Part shown: piece by piece, positions 25,901 through 36,585 of the stretch
How the letters are laid out: each line of letters starts with the position of its first letter
How positions within the stretch are numbered: position 1 is the first letter of the stretch
Origin: Galaxea fascicularis
Lineage: Eukaryota > Cnidaria > Anthozoa > Scleractinia > Euphylliidae
Length of the DNA: 64,000 bases
Direction of reading: 5' to 3'
Assembly (NCBI GenBank): GCA_948470475.1
Contig: OX419341.1
Location: 3,821,513 to 3,885,512, forward strand
The notes under the pieces: generated by a model
Database searches by the model: none
Told to the model about the DNA's origin: nothing
Seen by the model: the letters and a program-made list of their open reading frames with translations, nothing else
Translations under genes and position numbers: made by a program

Positions 25901-28284
25901 AGTAGGGAGAAATTGTTAAAACATCAAGCAATTTATCTTGTGTGATCCTGTCCTTAATTCTCATGACCACTCTGTTTTATAAAGCATTGATATTACAAGG
26001 AGAAATTTAATGCTGATCAGTCTTAGCCTGGTTTGGAAGGTTGTTTCACACATTCATGCAGCACACTCACCATCACTAAACCAGCTTTAGCAGTAGCAAA
26101 CTGAGTGATGACCCATTCCCTCATGTTAGGACCCCATATTCCAACACGATCACCTTTCTTTAAACCGATGGCACAAAGTCCAGCAGCAAGACTATTCACC
26201 TGAAAATCAGCCAAGTGAAGTGTGCATTACTGACAGAAATTTTAATAAGGCAGTCAACAAATTACATTTAAAACTAATTCTCCCAACCAATACGAAGAAA
26301 AGCAAGAACCAATGCAGGGTTCAAACCCTTTTTCATATTAAACAAATTTCCAGGTCTCAGAAAGATTTTTTTTCAGGGCTGATAATGCTAACATAAGTAT
26401 TTTTTGTTTGTTGGATTTTTTCCCAAAGGGGTGTGAGGTGCAAACTTAAAAACATTCTGTGGGGGTGGGGGTGGGGTATGGATATTTTCTCGAACCACAC
26501 ATTCCTGGTACCAACTTGCAATGTGCGATATGAAATGACATTAAAATCCATTCGATTATTGCAACTTTCAAGGAGTAGTCTAGGGGAAAAATCTGTAAAC
26601 CTATTAAAGGGGGGACTAACTTAACAACAAAACTAGCTCAAATTGTTGCTATGGAAAGTTCCCAACCCTCATATCTTGGAAACCCTAACTTGCACAGGCA
26701 AGCTGTCTGGCTATGTTTTTAGAATAAAAAAGGTTTCCAAGATTTTCGAGTCACAACCATATTTGGTAAGTCATGTGACCAGAACAGAACAAAGCCTAAA
26801 ACTCGAGTGGCATACACTTCTGGATAGTGAAAATGGTGCCAATGGTCAAGTATAGAAAAAAGTATAGAACTAAATTTACATTTCCAGAGGGGTGGGGGGT
26901 GCAAACAAACACCTTCCATTGGGGAATGGATATTTCCTGAAACCACACAATGATATATTCCCTGCCTAATGCTATGACAGGCAATATTCATTAAGTTTAT
27001 TTAAGTTACCTCCTCTTGAAATTCAGCAAATGTAGCCCTTTGGTTGTCTTCACAGAAGACGTAGGCCTCTCGGTCAGGAAACTTGTTAACTGTCTGATCC
27101 AATCTCTGTCCAATTGTTTCACCAATTAATCGTTTTGACGACAATCCTTGACAGTAACTAAATTTGAGCTTCTCATATTCATGTGAGCTATTTTAGACAA
27201 GAGAAAGATAAAATTGAAGGCCTTTCCACAAGCAGGGTTCAGAGTTTTTTGACCTGAAAATCCAATTTTTCTTATTATAGAATTTTGATAAGCAGGATGA
27301 GATGCAACTTTTCGCAAAGTTAAAATAAATTCCCTACATGGAGTTCAGAGCCACCTTAAATTTTCGAAAATTTAAGGTGGCTCTGAACCAGTGTACAGAA
27401 TTTATTTAAACTTTGCCAAAAGTTGCATCTCATCCAGTTTATCAAAATTCTATAATAAGAAAAAATTTCACCATGTCGTTTTTGAAATATAAGCGCTTAA
27501 AGCTGAAATTAGGGGTGTTTTTAGCAGGTCACAGTGTTGCTATGGTAATCTATAGTGTCACGAAAATAATTTACCAACGTATTCACCAATGATTGGGTAG
27601 TTTTTTGATACAATGATTGTAACATCAACTGATAAAGAGTGGCACAATGACCCATCAAAATCTACACGCTTGGAAAGTGCTGGGAACTGTTTTGAGCCAC
27701 CCTAAGTTAAATACCTCTAACTGTATTTTCATACCAGGGCTGCGGCACTGCCTAGCTGCTCGCAGCAGATGAAGCAGCAAAAACTGTATGCATAATTAAC
27801 CTATGGGGATGCGCGGAAATCTTGCCGCTTCAGGTTAGTAAAACACAGAATAGTTTCAGCTGCTTTAATTTCTAAATTGCAGTTGGCCTGGTTGGCGAGA
27901 GAGAAACGAGAAGACTAGCCTGCGTAGCAAGCGTTTCCGTGGGGTTTCCGCGTAAATTTCGATTTTTTGGCCGCGCGAAAATTGGGGCGAGAGCAAAAAA
28001 AGAAAGAGGCCAAAACATCGAAATATACGCGGAAACCCCACGGAAACGCTTGCTACGCAGGCTACGAGAAGACTTGATCATCAAGGCTACAATAGGTCCA
28101 GTAACGTAAGCTTAACTATTTCCTTAAATTTTTGCGATTGAACATACCTTGTGGATGAAAATCGGATCTTACTGCAAAACCCACACCATGCTGGTCTGCA
28201 ATATCTCTGCTTCCAACAATAATATAACCTTGGAAGACTACAGCTTCTAGTTGATGCTAACATCCGAGTTGAAATCGCCTCCAT
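16914..28284 (-). CDS. ACSF2: Acyl-CoA synthetase family member 2, gene 2 (complete, 20 exons)
   Basis: Exons: 28284-28148, 27187-27010, 26199-26071, 25642-25589, 25265-25147, 23959-23903, 23782-23665, 23131-23001, 21942-21892, 21323-21234, 20640-20549, 20079-20003, 19576-19469, 19363-19215, 19111-19057, 18801-18715, 18080-18028, 17357-17300, 17191-17123, 16964-16914. The total is 1863 nt and 620 residues, close to the roughly 615 usual for the family, and every splice phase agrees. Exon 1 encodes an Arg-rich presequence with one early acidic residue (mitochondrial import, inferred). Motifs: [74 protein letters not shown] and LTVTGKVKK, all canonical for an active enzyme. The exon 8 donor (gtacaa) is the weakest border; it was chosen because it keeps phase and family spacing. 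Confidence 0.93.
17517..17686. mobile_element. GGCCATTTCCGAG-family inverted-repeat element, copy 1
   Basis: A 170 bp element with ends GGCCATTTCCGAG and CTCGGAAATGGCC; the arms stay complementary for about 60 bp. A second copy is at 55176-55345. It lies in an intron of ACSF2 gene 2. Confidence 0.9.
18865..19005 (-). repeat. tRNA-Thr-like SINE, 5'-truncated copy
   Basis: On the minus strand it reads CCCCGTTGAAGTCCTGAA, a T-run, CAGACTTC, GCAATTGCATATAATTGCG, CAACTGCGAGGATCAG and a TTTCCGCAGTTCATATGATT tail. The tRNA head is cut off inside the T-arm. The body matches the copies at 44696 and 56499. Confidence 0.8.
20420..20510. repeat. (GAT)n microsatellite
   Basis: GATGATGAT tract with GAC variants; the Ile/Val-rich frame on the minus strand is an artefact. 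Confidence 0.95.
20690..20810 (-). repeat. Dispersed CCAATCA-rich repeat, partial copy 3
   Basis: Contains TCTGATTGGGTCTTTGCG and GTGGTTGGTTGGACAAATTG, ending in an ACACTCAATTGAAAA motif; related to the copy at 11190. Confidence 0.5.
21996..22212 (-). repeat. tRNA-Leu-like SINE
   Basis: On the minus strand: an A-box-like TGGATGAGTGGTTTAGGGCG, an anticodon-loop region with TAA, then CCGGTTCAAATCCCGC (B-box), a non-tRNA body of about 120 bp and a (TATT)n tail next to 22010-22035. The tail and degenerate stems mark it as a SINE, not a tRNA gene. Confidence 0.75.
22630..22720. mobile_element. Short inverted-repeat element
   Basis: GCCAGAGGTCTTCTCG and its near complement CGGCGAGAGACCTCTGG bracket about 60 bp in an intron of ACSF2 gene 2. 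Confidence 0.55.
23425..23650 (+). repeat. Dispersed CCAATCA-rich repeat, copy 4
   Basis: Contains CTAACCAATCACAACTGACG, TTCTCATTGTTTGACAAAGT and GTCAACCAATCACAGAAACC; ends about 15 bp before the splice donor of the exon ending at 23665. Confidence 0.6.
24033..24385. mobile_element. 353 bp inverted-repeat element with internal AAAATCC motifs
   Basis: Ends GGATTTCAAGTGACAGGGAT and the complement of GGATTTCCAGTGACAGGGAT. The interior has C/G runs and repeated CCCTAAAAAATCC-type motifs. No coding capacity. Confidence 0.8.
26425..26960. repeat. Two copies of an ~80 bp G-rich unit
   Basis: GGGGTGTGAGGTGCAAAC plus TATGGATATTTTCTCGAACC at 26428-26505, and GGGGTGGGGGGTGCAAAC plus AATGGATATTTCCTGAAACC at 26889-26950. 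Intronic in ACSF2 gene 2. Confidence 0.6.
27263..27709. mobile_element. Head-to-head inverted repeat element pair
   Basis: A palindrome centred at 27365/27366 with arms of about 100 bp. The right half continues to 27709, where GTTTTGAGCCACCCTAAG mirrors the centre end TTAAGGTGGCTCTGAAC. A full-length element (27368-27709) therefore appears to abut an inverted partial copy (27263-27365). Confidence 0.75.
27916..28064. mobile_element. 149 bp Mutator-like MITE with 9 bp target duplication
   Basis: Terminal inverted repeats of about 48 bp begin TAGCCTGCGTAGCAAGCG. The element is flanked by an exact direct repeat cgagaagac (27907-27915 and 28065-28073). Long TIRs with a 9 bp duplication are typical of Mutator-type elements; that assignment is inference. 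It lies in intron 1 of ACSF2 gene 2. Confidence 0.85.
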
Positions 28285-28323
28285 TTTTGTGGCAACTGCA
28301 TATGCAGGAGCCTGGGGACGAAG

Positions 28324-28638
28324 AGGCCAGGCCCCCCGGGGGAATACGAGGATGCTCGTCTGAAATTTTTGAAGGTACCAGAATCTCGATTAGCCGGCGT
28401 GGTCCCCCAACCATTTTCAACCCTAAAAGGTACCACCACTTCAAATTCTTCTGAGGAAACCATTTAAATACGTTGGCTCAATACCCTAAAAGGTACCGAG
28501 ACAACTCTAGCGGTGGTAATTTCAGGTTATAAAGTACCCTAAGCGGTACCAACCATCAATTTTACCTCCTAAAAGGGACGGCGAACACCCCCCCTCCCCA
28601 TCGTTTTTATGGGGGATTCCCCCCGGGGGCTAGGCCAG
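28324..28638. mobile_element. 315 bp inverted-repeat element next to the ACSF2 gene 2 start
   Basis: Imperfect inverted ends (GAGGCCAGGCCCCCCGGGGG and complement of CTGGCCTAGCCCCCGGGGGG). The interior has at least three CCCTAAAAGGTACC/CCCTAAGCGGTACC units. It begins 40 bp upstream of the start codon at 28284. Confidence 0.75.
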
Positions 28639-28639
28639 G

Positions 28640-29290
28640 AAGTCCTGCAAAATTAAAGAATGTTTCTACTTTGAAAACTCAAAGCTCTGTGAGTGTACTA
28701 CAGCATTACACGATGTTTGCCCCCCAATATATTTTTATGTTTTTTTCACGCGAAAATCTTATTAACTTTAAGCTCTCAATGCAAAATCCTTGCCTTTTAA
28801 GTTTCTTACTGATCACTTGCATTCTACGTGTGACTGCCGTTGACCCAGGCCATAGGCACGCAATGGTCCGCAAAATTTATTCCAAGTACACTACCGGATG
28901 TTTCTCAGTATAAGGCTCGACCAATACTCAAAATATTAATGTATAAATTTAAATAAAACAAATAACGGGGGACACAAGCCAACTCAGTATGAGGTTTTGT
29001 GATGTGAAATTGTCTAGATCTCAGTCTCATATAATAAATAAACTAAATATCTGAGACGGGAATTTTTCATAGCATGATTTGTCATCATTCTAATTATGAA
29101 ACTATTCTTAGTTGCTGAACTGACAAATTGATATTGAACGAAAGTGAAAATTTTGGCTCAAGTCTTGGTGGATCGAAAGATCGTTATGTAAGAATAAATT
29201 ATCATCCTAGCATATCGGCATTTTGTGAAATCGTGAAATTGGAAGCGGCGTACGTTTTTACCCGTCGCATCGACAACTAAAACGACAGAA
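28640..29290. other. Spacer between ACSF2 gene 2 and the four-helix gene
   Basis: Divergent intergenic space. No exon or repeat recognised; presumably carries the promoter of the plus-strand gene. Confidence 0.5.
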
Positions 29291-29291
29291 G

Positions 29292-32200
29292 ATGGTCATT
29301 GAAACTTTTCTGTGTTGTTTCAATATCAGAGAAGGTTCATGGATTTGTGGAGCTGCCAGCCTGGTAAATCAACAAAGGTTTTGATTCCATATTTCCTTGT
29401 TACAGTTGATGATTCGAAATTTTGAAAGCTGTGATTTTTTTTTGCCGTTGTACGTTTGTCTTCACCAGCTACTTAGCATTTTGCGGCTCTTACTTCAATG
29501 GTTCAACTTAGAGTTTCGCCACCGAATGACGGAGGAGGCAAGAAAACGTCTGCATGTTCAATTCAGCAGTAAGTTGACATTACCGTTGAGTCAGAGAGAT
29601 GTTGTCCTTCAATTTATTCCATTCGTACAGTCTATGGACCAATATTGACTGGCCATGGTAGATTGGCTAACAAACTCAGTTGACACTTCTTACTCTGCTA
29701 TTTTTCTGTGGATAGGTGGTTAAGGTGTTGCCGTTCTCAATTTAAAATGTTCATCAAACCTTATACAACAGAATAACCTTCGTTCTGCTGTGACTAGCTG
29801 TTCGCCATCACTGTTGTTTCGCTTTCCGTTTCTAAACCTGTTCTTTGTGTATGTTGGCACATTGAGCTAGAAGAAGTTATTCAGTGCCTTTACTCATCTA
29901 TGCATACGATAGCGTTTAGGCGTTAATTTCCGTTAGCAACTGTGCATGGAATTTTATCAGTCGCGTGTTGAGAATGCATGGGCAAACTACTGCCAGAAGG
30001 CAATTTTATTTTTATACCCATTCGATCACTTACCAGGGCCCCCGGAACAGTTTTTGAAGTCCGGGGGGGGGTTCTCCCTGCGCTGTCCCTGCTCACTCAT
30101 GTCGCGTGCTTGTAATAACGTCTCGGAATGTTCCGAAACAACAGCGCGTCTGAAACTATCCTCGTGTGGGAACCTTAGCTACCGGTTAACGTTATTGAAT
30201 GTAACTGTTTTGTAGTTGGGCAATTTTTGTGCGCTTCACAATACTGAAACGTCTTACACATTGTCTGTTCCCGGTATTCGTGCAATTTTAAATGGTTCTT
30301 GTCATGAAGAAGGAAAGGCTATAATGAGCTAAGCTGCTAACCTAGTTAGCCGCGGTTTCTGGTTTGCGGTACTTAAGACAAAGCGAAGCAAAAGATTTGA
30401 TGGTAGAGTGGCAGCAAGCTGCTTCGTTTTCATTCTCCCAGCGGCTCCACCAGGCCGGAAAACCTACCACTGTGTAGAAACTTAATTTTCCAAGCTATCA
30501 GATTAAACTCTTGCGGGGATCGTATTTCTTTGTTACAGCTCTCCAACTGATCACTGTCCTTCAGATGTCTGTGGCGGCCATCTCCATGGCAGCGTCAATT
30601 TGCATGCTGATTGGACTTTTTAAGGTTTGTAAGATTAGCTTCGCTTCAACCTTGACTGTGGAAACCACGACAAGCGTGTATAGTCAACGTTTTCAGGGTA
30701 CAACCTCTCCTAAGGCTGGCCGTTACTGGATATCAAATCAATTAGGCCCGTGAATTTTTTATTTTCATGTTTTAAATGCTAAAGCATCGGCAAAGAAACC
30801 AACAACATAACATTTGCGCATGCCCAGTCTCTTGTATGATTTTTATGTCACATCTAGCGATCTTGTATTACTGAATATATCAAGGCTGATTTTTCAGGGA
30901 CGGGTTCATTTTTTGACAACTCCTCATACACAACTCAGTTTTAAAATTACTGTCTTAACTGACTGTGACTCGAATTCTCTGTTGTCTCATTTCTCATTTT
31001 TTCCTTGCTTAAGCCTTGGCGAAGTCGATGATACTGAGCGGTGAACTGGTTTTTTATCTTCGTTTCTTTATTTCCGTTTTAGCGCTGGCGATGGTTGCTG
31101 TTACCTTGGATGGTGTGGGTTGTAGTTGAAGAGCTGTTTTCGTTTTCTGTCATTATATTCTTCGTCGTTGCCAAAGTTAAGGTAATTTTTATACCCCCAA
31201 GTGCTTGTTTTATCACCAAGAGAGACTGACCAGGACGTTCCCTTCCGCACAGGAATAGCTTAGGCAAGAAAAAATATAATAAAGAGAACAAGATGGAGGA
31301 GGTAGGATAAGGAAAAGGAGATTTGTTTTTCTTTCTCGGAGAAATTAGCTATACAGTTACTCTTGTAAATCCGAGGTGAAATAAAGGTGATGTATGTAAG
31401 ATCGTGCACGCGTGCGTGGTAGACGAGAATTTACGCAGTGATGTTTTAACAATTTCTTCCTACTACTTCTATAGGAAATGTGTAGAGGAAACAAACGAGG
31501 ATATAAATTTTGGTCTCAGGGTTTTATGGGTTAAGGTCGCAGAGGACCCGTGCTCTCATGAAGTACAGTGTCTGAATTTGTTTCAAGAGTTCGCACGAAC
31601 TGTGAAGACTGATTCCAAAAATACGCGAAATATTGTTTTGCACATCATTCTGTTTTCAGCGTATCATTAATTACATGTGTAATTGAAATCTTAAGTTAAA
31701 AACCTTTGCGAGTTTTTAAAGCTATTAAAATTTAGGCTCGAAAGCTCATTGCTACAAGGCGATGCTTTGAAAGAGTAATTCGAAATAAAACACCTATTCC
31801 GCGTGCATGTGCATCCGCACTGGAAGGTAATAAATTATCATAATTTATGTGCACTGGAAGGTATAAATTATCATAATTAGGTTCAGTTTTTCCTCTACAA
31901 ACCTTGAATAAAATTGTACATGTATTACTGTCTCTTTCAGTTAAAGTGTTCCGTGTACATCTCAGATGCAGTTATGTTAGTCATCTCTGTGAGTATATAA
32001 CAATAAAGTTTTGTATACGGTTGGTATTAGAGGGGGGAAGGGAGGGGCACACACATTTTCATGAATCTTTCGTCTTGTGATGATGAAGACTGGGATATAT
32101 GAGACGAAAATTTTTTATGAAAGAAACGAGATTTGAAACGGAGTGGTTTCTGCCACTAACTTCATTTTTTTGCATTGTACTTTGAAATCAAATTATTAAA

Positions 32201-32372
32201 CGTTATAGAGCAAAAGTACACTTTGCATAAATTTTGGCTCAAGGAAATGAAAATGAAAATGAAATGAAACAATATCGTAATCCTTTCGTTATTTTTACAG
32301 GTGTACTTCATGCTTTGTGTGTACTCTTACTTTCAACAACTGAAACGACAAGAACTCGTCGAAAAGGTGTAG
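29292..32372 (+). CDS. Small four-transmembrane protein, LAPTM/DUF4728-like (six exons)
   Basis: Exons: 29292-29363, 29469-29568, 30539-30624, 31083-31181, 31941-31988, 32301-32372 (477 nt, 158 residues); all six join in phase with good GT-AG borders. Four hydrophobic helices at roughly residues 16-40, 59-84, 96-120 and 127-145. A short N-terminal Cys pair (FLCCFNIREG) precedes helix 1 and a basic tail (QLKRQE) ends the protein. A Cys pair followed by a charged residue and a glycine before helix 1, with an acidic residue inside helix 3 (VVVEEL), resembles invertebrate LAPTM/DUF4728 four-helix proteins of endolysosomal or junctional membranes. I do not recognise a specific ortholog. The hydrophilic stretch between helices 1 and 2 (EFRHRMTEEARKRLH) is the predicted first loop. 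AATAAA at 32416 fits the 3' end. Confidence 0.68.
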
Positions 32373-32415
32373 TTCAAGATGAATTCTATTGATAAGACTA
32401 TTAATAGGGGATCAA

Positions 32416-32421
32416 AATAAA
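32416..32421 (+). terminator. Putative polyadenylation signal of the four-helix protein gene
   Basis: AATAAA 44 bp after the stop codon at 32372. Confidence 0.4.
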
Positions 32422-32429
32422 TCGGAACT

Positions 32430-33770
32430 ATGTCAAGGGGTTTTAATGATGGTCTGTCCAAGTCATTCTAGAATTGATAATGCATTACGTTTCCCATGAG
32501 CAAAATGTCCAAATAATAGTGACAGAAAGATCTCTGGTCACTGCAAGAATGAACGATCGAGCCTTACTTGAAAGATATTTTCTCGTTCGATGATTTCCTC
32601 ACAACTAAGGGAGGTTAAGGGAAAGAAAAGTGTGCCAACTTTCGGAAACGACAACAATTTAACACTTGTAAGTTATAAATGCGTCCAAGAGAATAGTTAG
32701 GAAAGCCTAGCGATATGGTGGTGGTAACCTTGCAATAGTCTTGCAATAGGCTATCAGCTCACTCTATGGGAGCAAAAACACTCCATATCAATTGCTGGTT
32801 GACTGGGTTACCTGTGGCCAAAGCATGTCGTATTATCCGTACTGTAATGAAAGAGAAAATACTGACTGTTGACCAATCAATTTTCAGATCACAGGGCGGC
32901 AACTCTCTCGAGACACTAATAAATTTGAGGAAGATGAAAGAAGCCCTTTGCTGACTAACAGACCAGTGTAATGCAGATTTAACAAGTGAATTAGACAGCA
33001 TGGTCCCTAAACAAGGCTATCAATGTAAAAAATGTCCCTGTGAGAGTCCAGAAGCTGTGAGCACTTTTCTGAAACTTTAAAGGGGGCCGTAAATAAAATT
33101 GAAGAGGAATAACCAAAAGTAAAACTTTTGTACATTTGCTTTTATTTTCTACAGTTATGGCTCTCATTCAGTGCCTTTACTGATCAATGTTAACAGATTT
33201 TTGCTTTGCATTGTAAGGAAACAAGATCATGTTTCTTCTTGCAAGAGAAAGATCACCTGCAGCTGTACCATCTCATTTGTCTGTTGATGTTATTTATTAA
33301 ATATTATTAAGTTAAAATCTGTTCAAACACCAGAATGCAAAAAGCAAAAACAAAAACTATGAATTATTGTGGAAGAAAACACTGTAAGATTTAAAACCAT
33401 GTAAAAATGTAATAATTGATTTTTTGTACAAATTATTAAAGGTGACAAAAAATGATAGATTTTGGCATTGTTATTTGATTCATTCTCCAAGAGCTACAGA
33501 AAGAAAAACACTACCAAGAGAGATTATTTAAAATCAGACAGTTCTTTTACTGGCAGTGTTCACACTAAGTTTTAGAAAATATGCATCCTAGGCCTCCACA
33601 AAACGTTTATGTTTAATATATAAAATGCATGATTTGTGTGTTAATGCAAACACTGCTTACTGGTGATACATGGATGTTTCATCTTAGATATATAAAACTG
33701 TAGTCTTTTTTCAGCTCTCTTTTTTTATACTGAGACATCTGTGAGAATTTTGAGAAAGAAATCCACAACT
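32430..33770. other. Gene-free A/T-rich stretch
   Basis: No exon-like frames with splice borders were seen on either strand. Confidence 0.5.
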
Positions 33771-33775
33771 CACTT

Positions 33776-34197
33776 AAGGCTGGTTTTGACTAGCAACTGA
33801 ATTGGAGTCAGAGTCATAATCAGAAGCATAAAGTGTTATGACCTAGTGAAAATCAAACGGACAGAGTCGGAAGCAGATGGCTATTCAACTTATGACTTTG
33901 TTGCTTATGATCTAGTGAAAACTAGATTGTCGGAGCCGCAAGCACTGTTTTGGTATCAAACTGTAATCGGAGAGCAAGGGAAAGAAGCAATGTGATTCAC
34001 TCCTTCTTCCACTTCTGCCTACAACTCTGACAACATAGTTTTCACTGGATCATAAGTGACAGATTCATAAGCAGAGTCGGAAGAAAATGGAAACATTCTG
34101 ATTCTTTCGACTCAAATTCTGTCCAGCTGATGACTCCACTTACAACTCTGATCTTTGATTTTCACTCTGATTCCATTGTGAGTGAAAACCAGCCTTT
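33776..34197. mobile_element. 422 bp inverted-repeat element
   Basis: Ends AAGGCTGGTTTTGACTAG and AGTGAAAACCAGCCTTT. The interior has repeated GAGTCGGAAG/GACTCTG-like motifs in both orientations. Non-coding. Confidence 0.8.
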
Positions 34198-34429
34198 AGA
34201 AGATCTAGTTTTAGTTACACTAAGTTCTATAATGAAATGCATATTTATATACCGCACGTATCACATTGTCCCATGGCAGTTTACAATTCTTCTGTAGGGT
34301 GAGACCAGACGTCAGAAAATCAATGCACTACTAACAGCTGCTATCAGTCCATATTTGATCTCACCCACCCACCCAACCCTTGTAGGAATTCTAGACTAAG
34401 GCTACAGACATGAATACCACACAAATTAA

Positions 34430-34740
34430 TGTGTTTAGGAAAGCTGAAAGCCACTCATACGCTACTATGGCCACGTGGTAGCGGGCATTACCCCTTAAAT
34501 CTACCAAAAAAAGTTTGAGCCTGAGCATTAGCAGTCATGGACAGCTGTTTCGGCCTTATTAGGCCTCATCAGCATGGCATAGCTAATACCCAGGCTCAAG
34601 AACCCACATGAATAAAACAAGCAATGAAAATGTGAAGCTTGTGGGATGTCGCTTCAAGTGATTAATTTGTGTGGTATTCTTGTCACTCGAAGCTTCATCC
34701 CACAAGTTTCACATAAATTTTTCATTTTAAGGCTACAGGC
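34430..34740. repeat. Dispersed repeat with CAGCTGTTTCGGCC motif
   Basis: Contains GGACAGCTGTTTCGGCCTTA and GCCTCATCAGCATGGCATAG, and an inverted pair AGCTTGTGGGATG / CATCCCACAAG. Nature unknown; probably a retroelement end. Confidence 0.4.
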
Positions 34741-34799
34741 ATGCTCACTAAAGATGTTATTATGTCATCTAATGCTTGTCTTTTTCTCTGGCAGCAAAA

Positions 34800-35013
34800 T
34801 TTAACCCTTTAACCCCTAAGAGTGATCAATGTTTCATTTCTCTTTATTGTAACACTGCTCAATCAAACATTAAGGCTGTGAGAAAAAAGAAAATGATCAA
34901 CAAGTAACAAAGGTGTTGATTGTTTAACAAATTCTCCTCATCATTACCATACAAATGTATGGGGAACAGTGTTGAGAATATAGATGCTGATATTAGGGTT
35001 TAAATAGTTAAGG
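34800..35013. mobile_element. TTAACCCTTTAA-type repeat, copy 1
   Basis: Starts TTAACCCTTTAACCCCTAAG and ends ATTAGGGTTTAAATAGTTAA (inverted ends). The body (GATTGTTTAACAAATTCTCC, ATGTATGGGGAACAGTGTTG) recurs at 37390-37605 and 54835-55050. Confidence 0.75.
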
Positions 35014-35214
35014 TGCCAAGTTTGCTGCAAGAAATTGCAGTTGATCACAGCAGTTTTATCTTGAATGTACACAAGACAGCCTGGTCAGTGTCTTTTAAAA
35101 AGCTAGTTTCAGATGTATCTTCATTGATCATGTTTCTTTATCTTTTGTTTGGCCAGCTACACTGCCTTGATATTATCATTTGTCTGTTTAATCTATTAAA
35201 CAGTCCATAACCTG

Positions 35215-36585
35215 TTAGTCGTCTTTTATTGGCCTTGGCTTTCCTTCCTCCTTAACAGCTTCCCAGATGTATAATCCAATAATGGCATGAACAATCACAA
35301 CTGTTATGGTTGCTGCTCCAATGGAACCATTTGCAAAACCCAGAATGTCTGAAAAAAATAAGAAACCAAAAATAAATAATTTCTACATCAATGGCTTGAA
35401 CCTAGGAGTCAATTTTATTGCTTAGAACAATCATGACTTACCCTCAAATACATATTTCTTGGAGATAAAAAAGCTGGAAATTGGTAGCAAAATCATTGCT
35501 AGTGTAAACTTCATAAGAGTGAAGAGCACTGACTTCTCACGAGGCCTACATTGGATGAAACAACAATGACTTTCAAAACTTATGTTGCTTAAAAATGCAC
35601 AAGTCACTGTGCCAGCAATGGCATTCTACTCCTACACCAGTATTGAGCTAAATCATCAAAAAAGTATGGTGCAAGGCCAAGGAAGCAGATTATGAATATG
35701 TGGAGCCTGATTAGAAAGTCAGGTAAAGGGCAAACAAGACTGTCATTTATTCATTCCATAATTCTGGTTCTTCTTACGTCTGCAAACTGAAAACATTGAT
35801 CTCATGCATTTACGCCATTTTCACATGCCCCACACAGAGTCAAGTTAATTCATAGTTTGTGATCCAAAAGGTATGGAAATTTGATACATTTACAACAAAA
35901 CTAATAGTCATGTGTATGAGGCTTCAAGTTATGCACCTATCAGTGCCAAGCCCGGGGGGGGGGGGGGGTGTCAAGCCCGAGGGGGGGGGGTCGGGCTTGA
36001 CACAGGAATTTGACTGTCACGTATATCCCCAGGGTAGGGATTTTGATCGAATATTACGTCCCCAGGATGGGGAATTTTATTGCTTTGCTCTTGTGTGCAA
36101 CTAGAAGGGTATATGACCACCTAGGGTGGGGGATTTTGATACTTTTGACAATTACTTTTTGCCTGGGGGTGGGGATTTTGATAATTTTTTTCAGGAAATG
36201 TCAAAATCCCCACCCTATGCTCGACCCCCCTCGGGCTTGACACTGATAGGTGCATTACTACTACAACAAACTCAGATGGTTCCCTCTCTGTTGCAATCTT
36301 CCTGGAATTTGGACCTATTTGGACATCTTTGGCAATTTTTTCATGCACTATCAATTCCTCAGATACCTTACACAAAGCCTAAAAAGGGATCATGCCATGT
36401 ATTTAGTCTGCCACGGATCGAAATCAGAGTGATTTCATCAGTCTCTCCCTCTAATCTCCACACCGATACATACCCTAAAGTATCCCCTTGGTTCTCAGCC
36501 CTGTTCATGTTTTACAATGTAATGTTAACCTGTCAAACTGAGGGAAGGACTTGTCAAGAAAATTTCACTCTCTTCTGTCCACCAT
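35215..36585 (-). CDS. VMA21: V-type ATPase assembly membrane protein VMA21
   Basis: The two certain exons are 35545-35442 and 35348-35215, joined in phase. They encode two membrane helices (FTLMKFTLAMILLPISSFF and ITVVIVHAIIGLYIW) around a short lumenal loop with FISKKYVFE, then a charged tail ending KPRPIKDD. This matches VMA21, the ER chaperone that assembles the V0 sector of the vacuolar ATPase. A C-terminal lysine-containing dilysine-like tail fits ER retrieval. Exon 1 is tentative: ATG at 36585 to 36569 (17 nt, donor gtgaaa) restores the frame and gives 84 residues, similar to the short yeast protein; another first exon is possible. The intron holds the inverted-repeat element at 35932-36254. 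The putative start faces the CLPB start 82 bp away. Confidence 0.82.
35932..36254. mobile_element. ~320 bp TIR element with G-runs in the VMA21 intron
   Basis: Ends TGCACCTATCAGTGCCAAG and CTTGACACTGATAGGTGCA are inverted repeats followed by CCCGGGG runs. TTA flanks both sides (possible 3 bp target duplication). The interior has repeated GGGGATTTTGAT units in both directions. Confidence 0.85.

Noticed and set aside
27263..27470. Hairpin considered as a microRNA precursor
   Set aside because: Arms of about 100 bp with repeat-element ends fit a foldback transposon better than a miRNA.
36121..36375. Short frames on both strands rich in Pro/Gly
   Set aside because: They translate the TIR element with GGGGATTTTGAT repeats in the VMA21 intron.
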